A stretch of 64,000 bases of DNA, taken from positions 67,342,007 through 67,406,006 of the forward strand of contig NC_045426.1 of assembly GCF_902635505.1 (NCBI RefSeq), written 5' to 3'. Shown here piece after piece: positions 24,643 through 36,914 of the stretch; within the stretch, counting starts at the first letter, position 1, and the number at the start of each line of letters is the position of its first letter. The notes under the pieces are model-generated. The model did not search any database. It saw nothing but the letters and a program-made list of their open reading frames with translations, and was not told where the DNA came from. This DNA comes from Sarcophilus harrisii. Taxonomy: Eukaryota; Chordata; Mammalia; Dasyuromorphia; Dasyuridae. A program made the translations under genes and the position numbers.

Positions 24643-25011
24643 TCATCTCAAAGGGGTAGCACTAACTTCAGTTGCTATTGATGCTCCTATGCCAGACATG
24701 TAGGTGTCTGCCTTAATCTTTGGCCAGTGACTGGTCCAGTTGGCACCTCTAATGACTGTATGATCTGCACCTGTGTCTACCAATCCTTCTAATGGTGTGC
24801 CATTTATATAGATAGTGAGCATAATATGGTTATCTGTAACAGCTGTATTCAAGAATATTCCTAGATTCTGTTTTTGGGAGTCAAAATCTGGGTAAATATC
24901 ACCAGATTGCCTATCAAGAGTCTGTATCGTAAATCTGATGCTACTACTTCTCCTGGTTGATAAGGTACATAATGGTTGATAATGTTGATATTTCAGTAGT
25001 CCCAACTGCAT
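24643..25011 (-). pseudogene. Protease remnant of ERV fossil B (fossil)
   Basis: The retroviral aspartic-protease active-site sequence LVDTGADHTVI is visible, followed by a W..HWP segment typical of betaretrovirus-like proteases. It sits between gag and pol in the expected place. Confidence 0.85.
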
Positions 25012-25019
25012 ACATCTCT

Positions 25020-27332
25020 ATTCTCCTCAGTTGTAATCCTTTTCTCCCATAAGATTGCTTCTCAGCTGATTGATCTTGTCTGAGTATTGAACTTCTAAAG
25101 ACTCTCTGGGTGTAACATCAGCTGCCATCATACTCCAAGTGTTTTTTCCCCTGGGGTCCTGTAGCTGGACCCCACTTTCTGTTTCCCTGAGTCATTCTAC
25201 ATTTTGATGTCCACTGGGGTGCTGGAGCTGGGCCCTGCTTCCCATTTCCTTGAGTCAATCTACATTCTGATGCCCAATGGAAACCTCTGTTACATTTTGA
25301 ACATAAGGGTTTGGGTCTTGTTCTCCCACTCTGTCTTCTCTGTCAAAATTGAGCTTTCAGATGCCAGATTGTGCCACATTGTAAGCATTGATGAGTCTTT
25401 CTGGAAGTACCTTGCCAAAAGGGACCCTGTCTTCCCATGTTCAGATCTTGAGAAGTCTGGGTATAAAAGGTATTTGTGCCCACTGTGGCACAGCATCCTA
25501 TGATCTCATCTAAAGGCATATCCTTGTGTAGTCCTACTATATTCTTTTACAAAACTCATTAGCATTTTCTTTAGCAAGTTGGTTTATCATAATTTCTATT
25601 ACTACATTTTCATCAATTGTTCATATGAAATCTGTCTGCAGATGTTCCACGAAATCAGCAAAAGGTTCATTTGGACCTTGTGCTATTTTCGTGAAGCCTT
25701 CCCCTCTATCTTGTCTTCCTGGGAGGGCACCCTATGCTTTGATAGCAGCAACAGCAATTTGCTCATATGCTGCTATCAGATAATTAATCTGTGCTAAAGA
25801 GTCTGCATAAGGACTAAACCTGCTAGTTGATCACAGGTGATTGGTATATTAACTCCAGGTTCCCTATTTCATTGGGCTTGTATTCTACAAAGTATATTAT
25901 ACTCAGAAAGCCAGGTTCTAAACATGTCTTTGCTATAGATTTCCAATCATTAGAGGTTAAAACTTCACAAGTCAAAATATTTTTTAAATAACTTTTTTAT
26001 TGACAGAACCTATGCCAGGGTAATTTTTTATAACATTATCCTTTGCACTCACTTCTGTTCCGATTTTTCCCCTCCCTCCTTCCACTCCCTCCCCCAGATG
26101 GCAAGCAGTCCTATATATGTTAAATAGGTTACAGTATATCCTAGATACAATATATGTGTGCAGAACCGAACAGTTCTCTTGTTGCACAGGGAGAATTGGA
26201 TTCAGAAGGTATAAATAACCTGGGAAGAAAAACAAAAATGCAAATAGTTTACATTCATTTTCCAGTGTTCTTTCTTTGGGTGTAACTGCTTCTGTCCATC
26301 ATTGATGAATTGAAACTTAGTTAGAGTTTCTCTTTGTTGAAGGAATCCACTTCTATCAGAATACATCCTCATACAGTATCTTTGTTGAAGTATATAATGA
26401 TCTCCTGGTTCTGCTCATTTCACTTAGCATCAGTTCATGTAAGTCTCTCCAAGCTTCTCTGTATTCATTCTGCTGGTCATTTCTTACAGAACAATAATAT
26501 TCCATAACATTCATATACCACACAAGTCAAATTCTTTAATAACATCTTAACATAAGACAATGTAGACCCATAAAGAGTTGCAAACCTTTTTCAGATATTT
26601 GGTAATTTCTAGATTAAACAAAGTATATTTTCTTTTTTATTTTGACCTGAAGAGTCAAACTTCAATTACAGGATACATTTGTATGTTTAAATCAGATACA
26701 TCATGTCCTTCCTCTTTAGCTTTAATTAGTGCCCTTTGTAATCATGTCATAGAGGGTGGACAAAGCTGCTTCGTGGGTTGTGCTGATAATCTCACTGCCC
26801 TTCCTTTTCCTCTTCCTCCTTCCTTCCACAAAGGGGAAATTGAGGGAGGGAGTGTGGGTAGAAACTGAGCTGTGAAAGTGAGAATCACCACAGTATTTTT
26901 TATGAGTATGGTACTTAACTTGATCTAATTGGCTATGCCCTCCAGCTGTGTTATCAATACCATTCCTCCTCTTCCTCTTTCTCCTCACACTTCCTTGACT
27001 GGCTGTTCTCCTTAAAACTTTTCTTTTTCTTAGAACTTGTGGGATTTAAAAAACCAATTGTATTATATTGTATATAGAGAATGTTTCTTCAGGAATTGAA
27101 TCAGGACCATTATCTTCATAATATTCAAATAGTTGCTCACACTAGTTTCCATTTCTCTGGCTCTAATTTTTCTTTGTTAGAGAACCAAGGAGACATGTAC
27201 TCCAATGTTTCCAAGAGTTCAATGATCTGATTAGATGTTACTAATAGACCTTGGTTCTTTATTAACCTAAGTATGCATTCTACGTGCTTACCTTGGGATG
27301 GGAGGCGACTCTTTTCTTAGTATTTGCCCCAT
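25020..27332 (-). pseudogene. gag remnant of ERV fossil B (fossil), carrying a LINE-1 insertion
   Basis: An ATG at 27332 opens Met-Gly-Gln, as in fossils A and C. Near the far end, around 25290-25400, two zinc-knuckle-like segments mark nucleocapsid; one is a clear CX2CX4HX4C (CSKCNRGFHWASEC). A LINE-1 3' end occupies 25977-26520. It is broken. Confidence 0.75.
25977..26520 (-). mobile_element. LINE-1 3' end inserted into ERV fossil B
   Basis: Reverse-complemented LINE-1 3' sequence ('gcatcagttcatgtaagtct', 'aacaataatattccataaca') is bracketed by the 11-bp duplication CACAAGTCAAA at 25966-25976 and 26521-26531. It is younger than the ERV. Confidence 0.92.
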
Positions 27333-27460
27333 TTTAGCTTATAAATGAAAGTGACTAGTTTACAGTTTACTCACCTTATTCCTGGGTCACAGGGACTTCA
27401 ATGAACTTAGGATTCTGACAGTTGAACTGTTGAGCGTAGGTTCTTAGGTTGGCACCAAAA

Positions 27461-27868
27461 TGTAATGTTCTGGCTAGCTTTCTGGAGATCCTTTGAACTG
27501 GACCTTGGTCTTAGCAGAATAATCACTATGAGAACAGTCAGGAATAAAGTCCAAAGCCTTTTTTGTCTCCTTCAGTCTCCCATCTGCCCCAGTAGTCTCA
27601 GTCTGTCAGCTAGTCTACAGTCTCTCATCTCTTCCAGTCAGCCAGTCAGCCAGTCAGCAGTCTGCACATTCAGTCTCTGATTTCAGTCTGAATCTGACCT
27701 CTGACATACTCTATTACAATTACATCACTTCATCATATTGAGTATAAGCCAATCATTATATCCCTAGGGAACCATTATCTCATAAATTCCATTGAATTAA
27801 TATCTTGTAAGATTACATCAATCATACTGAGTCTTAAGTATACCTTTTCAGAGATCCTGCCCTCTACA
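27461..27868 (-). repeat. 5' LTR of ERV fossil B
   Basis: The + strand begins TGTAATGTTCTGG and ends CCCTCTACA. It contains short CAGTC/CAGC repeats around 27590-27690. The primer-binding-site-like GGTTGGCACCAAAA lies immediately beside its start. Confidence 0.88.
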
Positions 27869-29235
27869 GTACACTGTAGTTTTCCTTCATGAAAACATGC
27901 AAACTAATATAGCATTTTTCCATTCATTTTAAATTGTGTAATACTTAGACATCTAGACAACTGGATTCTGTAATTTAACAAATTTGTATTTTAACCCAAG
28001 TCATTCATCTTTTCTGGACCTTAGTTTCTCATCTAAACAATGAATTAAAGCAGATTCATTTTGGTCATAAATTTTAAAGTGATAACAAATAGTATTTATT
28101 TAATAGCTTTACATTATAAAAGGTTTTCTTTAATGTATTAACTCATTCCTCAAAGTAATACTAAGATTTTTAAGTGCACCTCTTAATAATCTATTTTCAC
28201 AAAGAAGAAATTGAGGAACTGCCAGAATAAGTAATTTATATAAGAGCAAATAGAATATACAGGAAGAAACAAAAATCCAATTTAAAGTTCAAATAACATT
28301 ATTTCCAAATTGTGATGATTAAGTTTCCTTTGGGTTCTAGCTTAAACATAGCTATTTTGAGGATTGACACACCTGAATTATTTTGTAAACTTCTAAGCAT
28401 AATATAAATGCCATTTTTTCTTATTTTTAGCTTTTGTTGTTGTTATATAGTAAAAAGAAATTCATCTTCTTTTCTTAAGAGTTGGATGCCGTTTACCTGA
28501 TTAATGTTCCAGAAAAAAATAATGGGAGTAAAATTACCATAAATTTTAGAAAATGAAAAATTCTAACTTTTCAAACTCAGCAAAGTTAGGGAGCTATAGG
28601 GCAATAAATTTGTACTAAGTGGATGGAAAATCAAAACAAAACAAATAAAGTGAGCATCATATTGCAGAGTCCTACTGTGATTTTTTTCCCATTTTGAATA
28701 ATATATGTGTAATCATTCTCCCCAGAACTATCACAGCTTGATTTGAAATAATCGCTCTAATTTATATGAAAAAAAAGTCCCCCTCATTTTTTTTTTTGCT
28801 GATAAAATGCAATTTATGATAACTCAAAGCCTGTGGTTTTTATGCAACTGAAAAAGATGTCTGCAATAAAGGAATGTATTATGGACACTAAAAGCTGATA
28901 ACATTACATTTCGGTTAGATCTTTGAACTATTTAGCTGATGGGGAAAACATGTACTGGATTTTCTGATTCAATTCAATGAAAATTATTGTGAATACTCTA
29001 AGAAAAGCATTGTATTGAGTGCTTATGATGCAGAGGTATCATATTTTTAATAGAGGATTTTCTCTAAAAATATGAATTATTTAGGTCAAAAAACTTATAT
29101 TTTATGGGAATATGTCATAATGCCTTCACCATGTAAAATTGTTTGAATATAGGGAATACACAAGCATTTTATAATTGGGAGAGAGAGAGAGAGAGAATAA
29201 AGACAGATGACAAAAAGATAGATTAAAGATGAATA
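27869..29235. other. Mostly unassigned, with old SINE scraps
   Basis: A degraded SINE 3' half lies around 27990-28060 ('cattcatcttttctggacct' ... 'agtttctcatct'). A possible antisense scrap lies near 28185-28255 ('aagaagaaattgaggaactg'). A (GA)n run sits at about 29179-29197. Nothing else is recognisable. Confidence 0.45.
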
Positions 29236-29239
29236 CACA

Positions 29240-29455
29240 CATTATTGTTCAGTCATTTCAGTTATGTCTGAAACTTCATGATCCAGTTTATTGGCAAATA
29301 TATTGGAGTTGTTTGCTATTTCTTTCTCCATCTCATTTTGCAGATGAGGAAATTGAGGTAAACAAGGTTTAGTGACCTACCTTGGAAAGTGTCTAAGACT
29401 GGATTTTAAGTCAGGTCTTCCTGACTCCAGGTCCCTCCATCTATTTCATGTGATT
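29240..29455 (-). mobile_element. Marsupial tRNA-derived SINE, antisense
   Basis: 'attttgcagatgaggaaatt' followed by 'gtgacctacct' and 'gtcaggtcttcctgactcca' is the reverse complement of the common marsupial SINE. Confidence 0.82.
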
Positions 29456-29774
29456 TCTTCCTAAATGACTATATAGGCTATTTGTACGTGACCTGTGGTA
29501 GACTTTTAATCTTATCAGCCTCAATTGAACATATTGCACACTGACCCTTATGTAATGTTATCACTTAACTTCACTTTGTATCATTTCATATAGAGTTTCC
29601 CAAGTTTTTACAAAACCATACTCTTTTCATTTCTGAAAAAAAAATAATAGGCCATCATTGTTATGCACCACAAATTATTCAGCCATTCTTTAAATGATAT
29701 ACCTCCCTTCAATGTCTAATCTGCCACTCAAAAAAAGCGACTTGCTATAAATATTTTTGTATGTATATTTCTTC

Positions 29775-29811
29775 TTTCTTTCTTTTTTTTTTTTTTTTTT
29801 TTTTTTTTTTG
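29775..29811. repeat. Poly(T)/CTTT tract
   Basis: CTTT units run into more than 30 T. It lies within the antisense LINE-1 and is prone to length error. Confidence 0.9.
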
Positions 29812-31642
29812 ATCTTTAGAATCTAGTAGGGGTTTTGATGATTCAAAGAATATGGATAGCTTTAAAGCTCTCTGAAGAGACTCTTAAATTGTTATGTAAT
29901 ATGATTGGACCAATTCACCACTTGACCAACAGGTAATTAGTATACCTATTTCCCTCATTACTGCCAACATTTGTTGTTTTGAACAGGGTGTGATATGGTG
30001 CCTCAGAATTGCTTTAAATGTCTTTCTCTAATATAATTTTGATTATTAGTTTTTATTTTCTCCTCTGAAATGTGCTTGTTAATATTTCTTGGCAAATGAT
30101 CAATTGGGGAATAACTCAAATTTCTAAATTCAAATCAGTTGCCTATATATTAGAGAAACAAGATCTTTATCATACAAATTAAAGCAAATGTTTTAACATT
30201 GCTTTATTGACTCTAGCATCATTTAGCAAAATATATTTTCCCTGATTACCTTTTTAATTAAAGAGATTTTTATTTTTGCTTTGTCTGAGATCAGGATTGC
30301 TACTACTGTCCCTCTACCCCTTTTTAACTTCAGTTAAAACAATACATTCTTTTATTCTTCCTTATTTTAACTGTACCTGTATGTTCTTCTGTTTTGTGTC
30401 TCTCGTAAAAAAGATAGTGTTGGAAATTTGGTTTCTAATCTACTCTGTTTTTCCTTTCCTTTTTACAGATTAGTTTATTCCAGATTACTAGCTGAATATT
30501 CCCCTCCCTTCTGATGTATTCTGCCTATTCTTCTCTCTGTCTTTTTATCTTGATCCTTCCTAACATCCATTTTGCTTTTGACCACTGTCTAACTTAATCT
30601 GTCCTCCCTTTTATCATATTTCCTTCTTTCTCTTATTCTCTTCTCATTTCCTTACTGGATAAGATGAATTTCTATACCTATCTTTGAGTGTGAGTGTTTG
30701 TGTATGCATATTTATACACACATGTGTATATATGTTTATACACATGTATGTATGGGTATGTATGTTATCTATTTCTAGCTTTATGCAATCTTCTGTCTTT
30801 GAACCTATGTCATTGGTAATCAGGTTTAAGTATTGCCTACTATTCCCATCTTCCTTTCCATTCTAAAAGTTGTTCCTTATATACCTTTTATATGATTCCC
30901 CTCATTTTACCTCTCCTCTCATTTTCCAAGGCATACTTATTTCTCAACCCTACATTTTTTTCTGAGATCATCCCAATATAATCAGCTCACTCTCTTATTT
31001 TCTATATATGTGGAAATGTATAACTGTCCCAATGATGATAAAGTTTTTAGGAATGATATATATCATACTCTAATATTAGAATATAAACTGTTTTCATTTT
31101 TTAATTCCTTTATTATTTCTCTTTCTTTTTTATCTTTTTATACTTCTATTGCATCTCTTTTTTCTTGAAGGTTCAAATTTTTATTCAGCTATGTTTTTAT
31201 ATCAGGAATGTTTGAAAGTACCTTAATTAAATATCCATTTTTGCATATGAAGCACTATAGTCAGTTTTGAAGCTTAGGTGATTCTCAGGTGTAATAACTA
31301 ACTTCTTTGCCTTTAAGAACATCACATTCTAAGTTCTCTACTTTTTTAATGTGTAAGATCCAAAATTTTATGTGATCCTGACTGTGGCTTTATAATATTT
31401 CAATTGTTTTTTTTAATTGCTGCTTGCAATATTATCTTGACATTGAAGCTTTGGAATTTGATTATAAGATTCCTGTTGTTTTTTACTTGGAAATCTCTTT
31501 TAGGAAATGGACAGTGTATTATTTCAATCTATGTTAAATTCTGGATGAAGATATTGAGACAATTTTCCTTAGTAATTTCTTGAAATGTGATGTCTAATTT
31601 GTTCTTTTGATCAAGGATTTCAGATATTCTAATATTTCTTAA

Positions 31643-31860
31643 GGGAAGTTAGGTGGAGCAGTGAATAGACTCTTGATCTGCAAGTCAAAAATACATATCT
31701 TCCTGTTTTTAAATCTGGCTTCAGACATTTACTAGTTCTGTGACCCTAATCAAGTCATCTAATATTTTGCCTCACTTTCCTCATCTGCAAAATGAATTGG
31801 AGAAGCAATTAGTAAACTATTCAAATATCTTTGTCTTGAAAATCTTAAAGTATTGGAATT
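31643..31860 (+). mobile_element. Marsupial tRNA-derived SINE inserted in antisense LINE-1
   Basis: A degraded head 'gggaagttaggtggagcagt' is followed by 'cttcagacatttactagttc', 'tgtgaccctaatcaagtcat' and 'cctcatctgcaaaatgaatt'. Confidence 0.8.
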
Positions 31861-31889
31861 TGAACACAACTTAAATGATTCTTTTTTTC

Positions 31890-31955
31890 TTTTATTACTA
31901 CTATTACTACTACTACTCTTTATCATCATCATCATCATCATCATGATTATTAAAT
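31890..31955. repeat. Triplet microsatellite (TAC)n/(ATC)n
   Basis: 'ttactactattactactact' is followed by repeated ATC units. The poly-Met and poly-Ile frames here are translations of it. Confidence 0.85.
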
Positions 31956-33654
31956 TCTCTCCTATCTCTATTTCCCACACCAGTATTTTTCACAATGCAA
32001 TGTTTCATATTTTCTTTCATTTTTTCCATTCTTTTAATTCTGTTTTAGTGTTTATTGATGTTTCATATAGTCATTAGCTTACTAATTTTTAAGGAAATAA
32101 TTTATTCAGTAAACTTTTGTTCTTCCTTTTGCAGGTGGCTTATACTGTTTTTTAAGTTGTTCTTTTTTTTAGTGATTTTTTGTGCCTCTTTTGCCATTAG
32201 ATCTATTTCATTTTAAAGCATCATATTCTGTGATATTTTTATGCCTTTTAATTCCTGTTTTCATAATCTTCTTAGATCATTCTCATTTTCCCCCAATTTT
32301 TCCCCTATCAGTATTATCTTACTTTCCTTTAAAAAAATGTTATCAAGAATTCTTGTTGAAGTTGGGCTAGATAAGAATTTCATTTGAGCTTTTGCTCATA
32401 GCTGTTTTCACAATGTTGTTCTCTGATTTTGTCTCGATTTTCCTTTCCACTGTGGTAACTTTGATTTTGTTAAGTTGTTTTGTTAGTGTAGTTGTTTGCT
32501 CATTTTTTGAGCCTGTATCTTAATTTTGCATTTTGTTAAAAGGTGAGCTCTGTTCACATAGCAGTGGGGAGACTCTGGCTCAAGTTTCAGACTTTTTTAT
32601 GTTGGTGTTTTCAGAGCCATTTTAGGCCCTGCAAGTTTTGGGTGCATTCAAGCAGTGTGATTCATGGGGAGCTGTGCTCAAAGCTCTCCTGTTCTCTCCT
32701 CTGGTCTATATCTAGGATGGCTCTCTGCTCCCCTGCAACTAGTGTTCCTCTTGGTCCTGTATCCTTTTAGTCCCTTTCTTTCCTTTAGCCACATGCTCTA
32801 GTGTTTATTATTTATTCTCCCCACAGAACTGTGACCCAGAACTCTGCATGGGCAATAGATTTGCCAGTCCATACAAGTTTCCCCTAGTACCAGCCAAACA
32901 ATCTCTTATAATTTCGTTCTGTCTGAATCAATTACTATCCCTTGACTAAGAGTTACTGAAGCTGTTATGATTGTTGCTGCAAGTATCACAAATGCTTCTA
33001 AGGCCTATTGCTGGTTTTGCTAGTATAAGCTCTGGGCCAATTTCAACACAATAGTAGACCTCTCTTGCTGAGCTCTTATGATCTGGGGGCTCGAAAAGTG
33101 ACTTACTGTTGGCTAATGCAACTCAAAATTTGATTTTAATTGCTATTTTAAAGTTTTTTGAAGGTGAATTAATCTATCATCTTAGTTCTGCTTATCACAA
33201 TTTTTATAAAGTTTGATTATGTAGTAAAGAGAGCTAATGACGTATATACATGCTGTAACATCCTTCTTCTTTAGATGAATGCTGACACAACTATTATCCA
33301 AAGGTGAAAACATTTATATATGTGTCCTTGGCTTTATATTTCTTTTTTAATGTATTTTTTGCTTAAAACTTAAAAAATGTAAAATAAGAAAAAAATAAAA
33401 ATAGAGAGAAAAGAGGAAAAAAATGTCATATGCCTAACAGAACATCAGGAAGTATTCAAAATATATAATAGTAAGTCTCCAGTTCAAGAAATTACATATA
33501 ATAATAAAACACAATGTATTCATAAATATTTACCCTTGTTTGCATCTTTGTAGATTTTCTTTTATTTCTATTATATCCTTTATGATTTATTCTTCCTCCC
33601 CCTTTCTCCATCCCCCAAGCAGGCTGTAGTTAATCAAAATATAGCTATGCATAT

Positions 33655-33660
33655 TATACA

Positions 33661-33699
<39 letters not shown>

Positions 33700-33870
33700 G
33701 TGTGTGTGTTTGTGTAATTTGTGTATGTGCATGTATGCATAGATGTAGATATACATCCCACACACATGTACACATGTATGTATATGTTCACATATACTTA
33801 CATACATGAATACTCACTACACACACATACCTATACATATACACATGCAAATACAGACAACTAACACAAT
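33655..33870. repeat. (TA)n, (TG)n and imperfect TG/CA-rich microsatellite cluster
   Basis: TA repeats at about 33664-33698 are followed by TG repeats and 150 bp of interrupted alternating purine-pyrimidine sequence. Confidence 0.85.
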
Positions 33871-34284
33871 ATTAACATGGCTTATATATTATGTGGATTT
33901 CTCTTTCTTAAGTATGATTTTGAAATAATTAGTACCTCTATTATTTTTCTAATAAATTCTATTTCTGATATTTGTTATTTTGTTGGTATAGATCTCTTAT
34001 TTGCTATCCCTGCTGAATTTTCGATTTTACTTCTACCTGTTAACTTCCCTTGTTATTCCCTTGACCTCCCTGCCCCTCCCTATGGATCTCTCCTTTATCT
34101 TCTGCCTCATCCTTTCCTTCCTATTTTAGATTAATCCTATTAAATTACATGCCATATTCCACTTCTATTAATCTAAATCCCCTTTACTCTTCCTGATTAA
34201 AGTTGGAATAAAATTTGGAATAAAAAATTAATCTCCACACCAATGCATCCAGACATTTTCATCAATATCATAATATCACCATTA

Positions 34285-34640
34285 CTACCACCTCCTCCTC
34301 CTCCTCTTCCTCCTCCTCCTCCTCCTCCTCCTCCTCCTCCTCCTCCTCCTCCTCCTCCTTCTTCTTCTTCTTCTTCTTCTCCTTCTTCTTCTTCTTCTTC
34401 TTCTTCTTCTTCTTCTTCTTCTTCTTCTTCTTCTTCTTCTTCTTCTTCTTCTCTTCCTTCTTCTTCTTCTTCTTTCTTTGTTTCTCTTCTCTTTTGTCTT
34501 CATCTTTGTCTTCTTCATCTTTGTTTTCTCCTTCTCCTCCTTCTCCTCTTCTCTTCCTCTGGCTCCTCCACCTGTTCCTCCTCTTTCTTCTTCTTCATTC
34601 CTTTCTTCTCTTTTTCTTCTTTCTTTCTTTCTTTCTTTCA
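34285..34640. repeat. Large polypyrimidine tract: (CCT)n, (CTT)n, mixed, then (CTTT)n
   Basis: About 350 bp is almost purely C and T on the + strand, in blocks of CCT, then CTT, then interrupted CTT/CTC, ending in CTTT units. Mirror-symmetric tracts of this kind can form intramolecular triplex DNA. The Pro/Ser-rich frame on + and the Arg-rich frame on - are translations of the repeat, not genes. Confidence 0.95.
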
Positions 34641-34674
34641 GGTCTGGGAATCAGAAGGAATCATCTTCCTGTAT
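34430..34674 (+). repeat. Inverted duplication, copy 1 (source side)
   Basis: This segment includes the non-repetitive core 'ctctggctcctccacctgtt' and the join into a SINE. It recurs in reverse complement at 35513-35763. It continues naturally into SINE sequence beyond 34674, which marks it as the source. Confidence 0.88.
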
Positions 34675-34805
34675 TCAAATGTGGGCTGCAGATATTTACT
34701 AGCTTTGTGACCCTAGGCAAGTAACTTCACCTACTTTGCTTCAATTTCTTACCTGTAAAGATGGATGTCAGATAGCATCAAGCATGACTGAAACTATGGA
34801 ACACA
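34640..34805 (+). mobile_element. Marsupial tRNA-derived SINE, head truncated at the pyrimidine tract
   Basis: 'gtctgggaatcagaaggaat', then 'gatatttactagctttgtga' and 'ccctaggcaagtaacttcac', is the SINE body. Confidence 0.75.
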
Positions 34806-35512
34806 GTTACCTTTCTTAAACAGCTGAGAAATTTACTCAAGTTTTCCATTTAATTTCACTAAAAATGCCTTGCCAAATGAGACAAATCAAGGTCATATTG
34901 CTAACTTTATTATTGGGAGCTAAAAAAGAGATATTTTAAAGTAACTCCTCTAAGTATATATTTCTTTACAAAATAGATATTTTAAAATGAAAAAAATATA
35001 TATTCTTTGTAAACAAAAGTAAAACACTTATAGAAAATTTTGGTTTTAAAATATTTAAAAAACAGCATATTTTGTTTCCTTTTTACTGACTTCTTGTAAT
35101 CTATTACATCATTTCCACTTCTTGCCACTTTACATGATTAGTGTCTATTTATTTATAGAATATGGAAAAGGTTAAGGTTAAAAAAAAACTGATTTAAACT
35201 AATTCCACATTTCATTACTGAGAAAATTCATTTTAAGTACTTCTCCTGCTGAGGAGGAACATCATAAAATGTGGAAATTTTTCATGAGAGATTTTATATA
35301 TATACATATACACATACCTTTCTTAAGTTAATTTCTAAATAGGAATTTAACAAAAGTTAGAAAACTGTCTTTTAATGAGTCTAAAGAGACAATGCATTCT
35401 TAGCATCATTCTTGTTTAATTATAATTAAATTATTATCATTATTTGGTTTGGAATATATTGGTAACACATTACTTGTTCCATTCTCATTTCAGTGACAAA
35501 TATCTATAGCTT

Positions 35513-35763
35513 ATACAGGAAGATGATTCCTTCTGATTCCCAGACCTGAAAGAAAGAAAGAAAGAAGAAAAAAGAGAAGAAAGGAATGAAGAAGAAGAAG
35601 AAAGAGGAGGAACAGGTGGAGGAGCCAGAGGAAGAGAAGAGGAGAAGGAGGAGAAGGAGAAAACAAAGATGAAGAAGACAAAGATGAAGACAAAAGAGAA
35701 GAAGAGAAACAAAGAAAGAAGAAAAGAGAAGGAAAAAATGAAGAAGAAGAAGAAGAAGAAGAA
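35513..35763 (-). repeat. Inverted duplication, copy 2
   Basis: It is the near-perfect reverse complement of 34430-34674. It starts abruptly inside SINE sequence (ATACAGGAAGATGATTCC) and ends in a short (GAA)n. The flanks are unrelated to copy 1. The Phe/Ser-rich frames on - are shadows of the repeat. Confidence 0.88.
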
Positions 35764-36905
35764 AATTATAGAATATTATAGATACAAGAAAATTAATGTA
35801 CATCTTACTAAATAAGAATTTGTGTTAATTTTAAAGCATGTCAAGATTAACTCTGCTTTGAGGAAGGTTTATTACATAAATTAATTAGAAAAGTAGAAAA
35901 AATGAAAATAAAATGGAAGAACAAAAATTCTAAAATTTGCTTTAGTTTTCTTCTTTAGTTGTTCAATCATGCTTTGTCATCTTACTGACTCACCTAATCT
36001 GTTCTTTACAAAATGGACTTCATCATACTAGATCAAAGATTTTCATAACTTCAGGGAATGTTTCAAACCCCAGACCCTGGACAATAAGATATATTCATTT
36101 TTGGAGCTCCAGGTTAAGTCCACTTAATTTGTGGTTGAATATTAATCCAGTATCTTTCCTGACTACTCTTAAAATTCAGAGTGTCTTTCAGGTTCACATT
36201 CTATTAAGAGAGAAATCATATTTAATTTTCTGTCATCTACATAGTGTGTCTCTCATCTCTATTTACTTCTCCCCTATATAAATTATGTTCTATTCAAATG
36301 CAACCTTCTGTAAGTAAAGAATTCTCTCTTTAATATCTATTCACTGTCAGGATTAATGTAGTTTCAAAGTTCCTTGTACATAGTAGCCACATAAGAAAAG
36401 TTACATTTCTGATCCATCTGTTAATTCAATAATTTTAATAAAAATAATTAGAAAAGAAAACTACTGGAATACATGGACTTAGTACTGCCACATTTAAAAA
36501 TAAACTTTATATCAATAATCATTAAAACTTTAAATTAAACCATAAATACAAAAGAAGTCAGAGATTGAAGGATACTGTAGGGTATATTTCCAACAACCAT
36601 CTCTAAACTGCAGTAATAAGTGCATTCATACTATAAGAGGAGCCAAGACTAGACAAAATCTCTATAATCAGTTCTGTAGTGTATGAAGGAATGAAGACAG
36701 GCCATGGTACCAAGTTTCAATGAAGGAACCTAGGATAAGTACAAAGTAAACAAAAAATATTGAGAATGTAATGAAGAAATAGATGATTTAATAAAACCCA
36801 AGATGAAAAATCCAACATATGAACAGTTTCAGAGAAACAAATTGCTTTGCCTACAGCTTATGGACTCTAGAAGTGGCTTGAGGAGATAAAACAAGTGATA
36901 AAAAT
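35764..36905. other. Unassigned AT-rich stretch
   Basis: I see no gene, recognisable element or strong repeat here. Confidence 0.5.
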
Positions 36906-36914
36906 GAAAGTAGA

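Larger units (their letters stand above)
21045..27868 (-). mobile_element. Endogenous retrovirus fossil B, betaretrovirus-like (class II), env-less
   Basis: On the - strand the order is LTR (27461-27868), primer-binding-site-like TTTTGGTGCC (ending at 27460), gag from 27332, protease, reverse transcriptase, integrase, a three-unit repeat, a polypurine tract (about 21336-21356), then LTR (21045-21335). No envelope region is recognisable. A LINE-1 3' end is inserted in the gag region (25977-26520). The element shares its overall plan and pol type with fossil A, but its LTRs belong to a different group. It is more complete than A yet broken many times. The two LTRs differ in length and have visibly diverged, so it is old. 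No clear target duplication was seen at its ends. Confidence 0.9.
29480..33205 (-). mobile_element. LINE-1, antisense: 3' portion, ORF1 and 5'UTR, internally deleted
   Basis: Reading + to - from the 3' side, 3'/ORF2-end sequence lies at 29560-30130 and an ORF2 segment at 30250-30480. ORF1 antisense landmarks lie at 31380-31640, where 'gaagatattgagacaatttt' then 'gaaatgtgatgtctaatttg' corresponds to the ORF1 middle. 5'UTR-like sequence runs through 32520-33170 to a probable 5' end near 33205. Most of ORF2 is missing. A SINE is inserted at about 31643-31860. No intact frame remains. Confidence 0.65.

Noticed and set aside
34243-34710. 155-codon Pro/Ser-rich open frame on + and Arg-rich frame on -
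   Set aside because: Both are direct translations of CCT/CTT repeats, with no composition or motif beyond the microsatellite.
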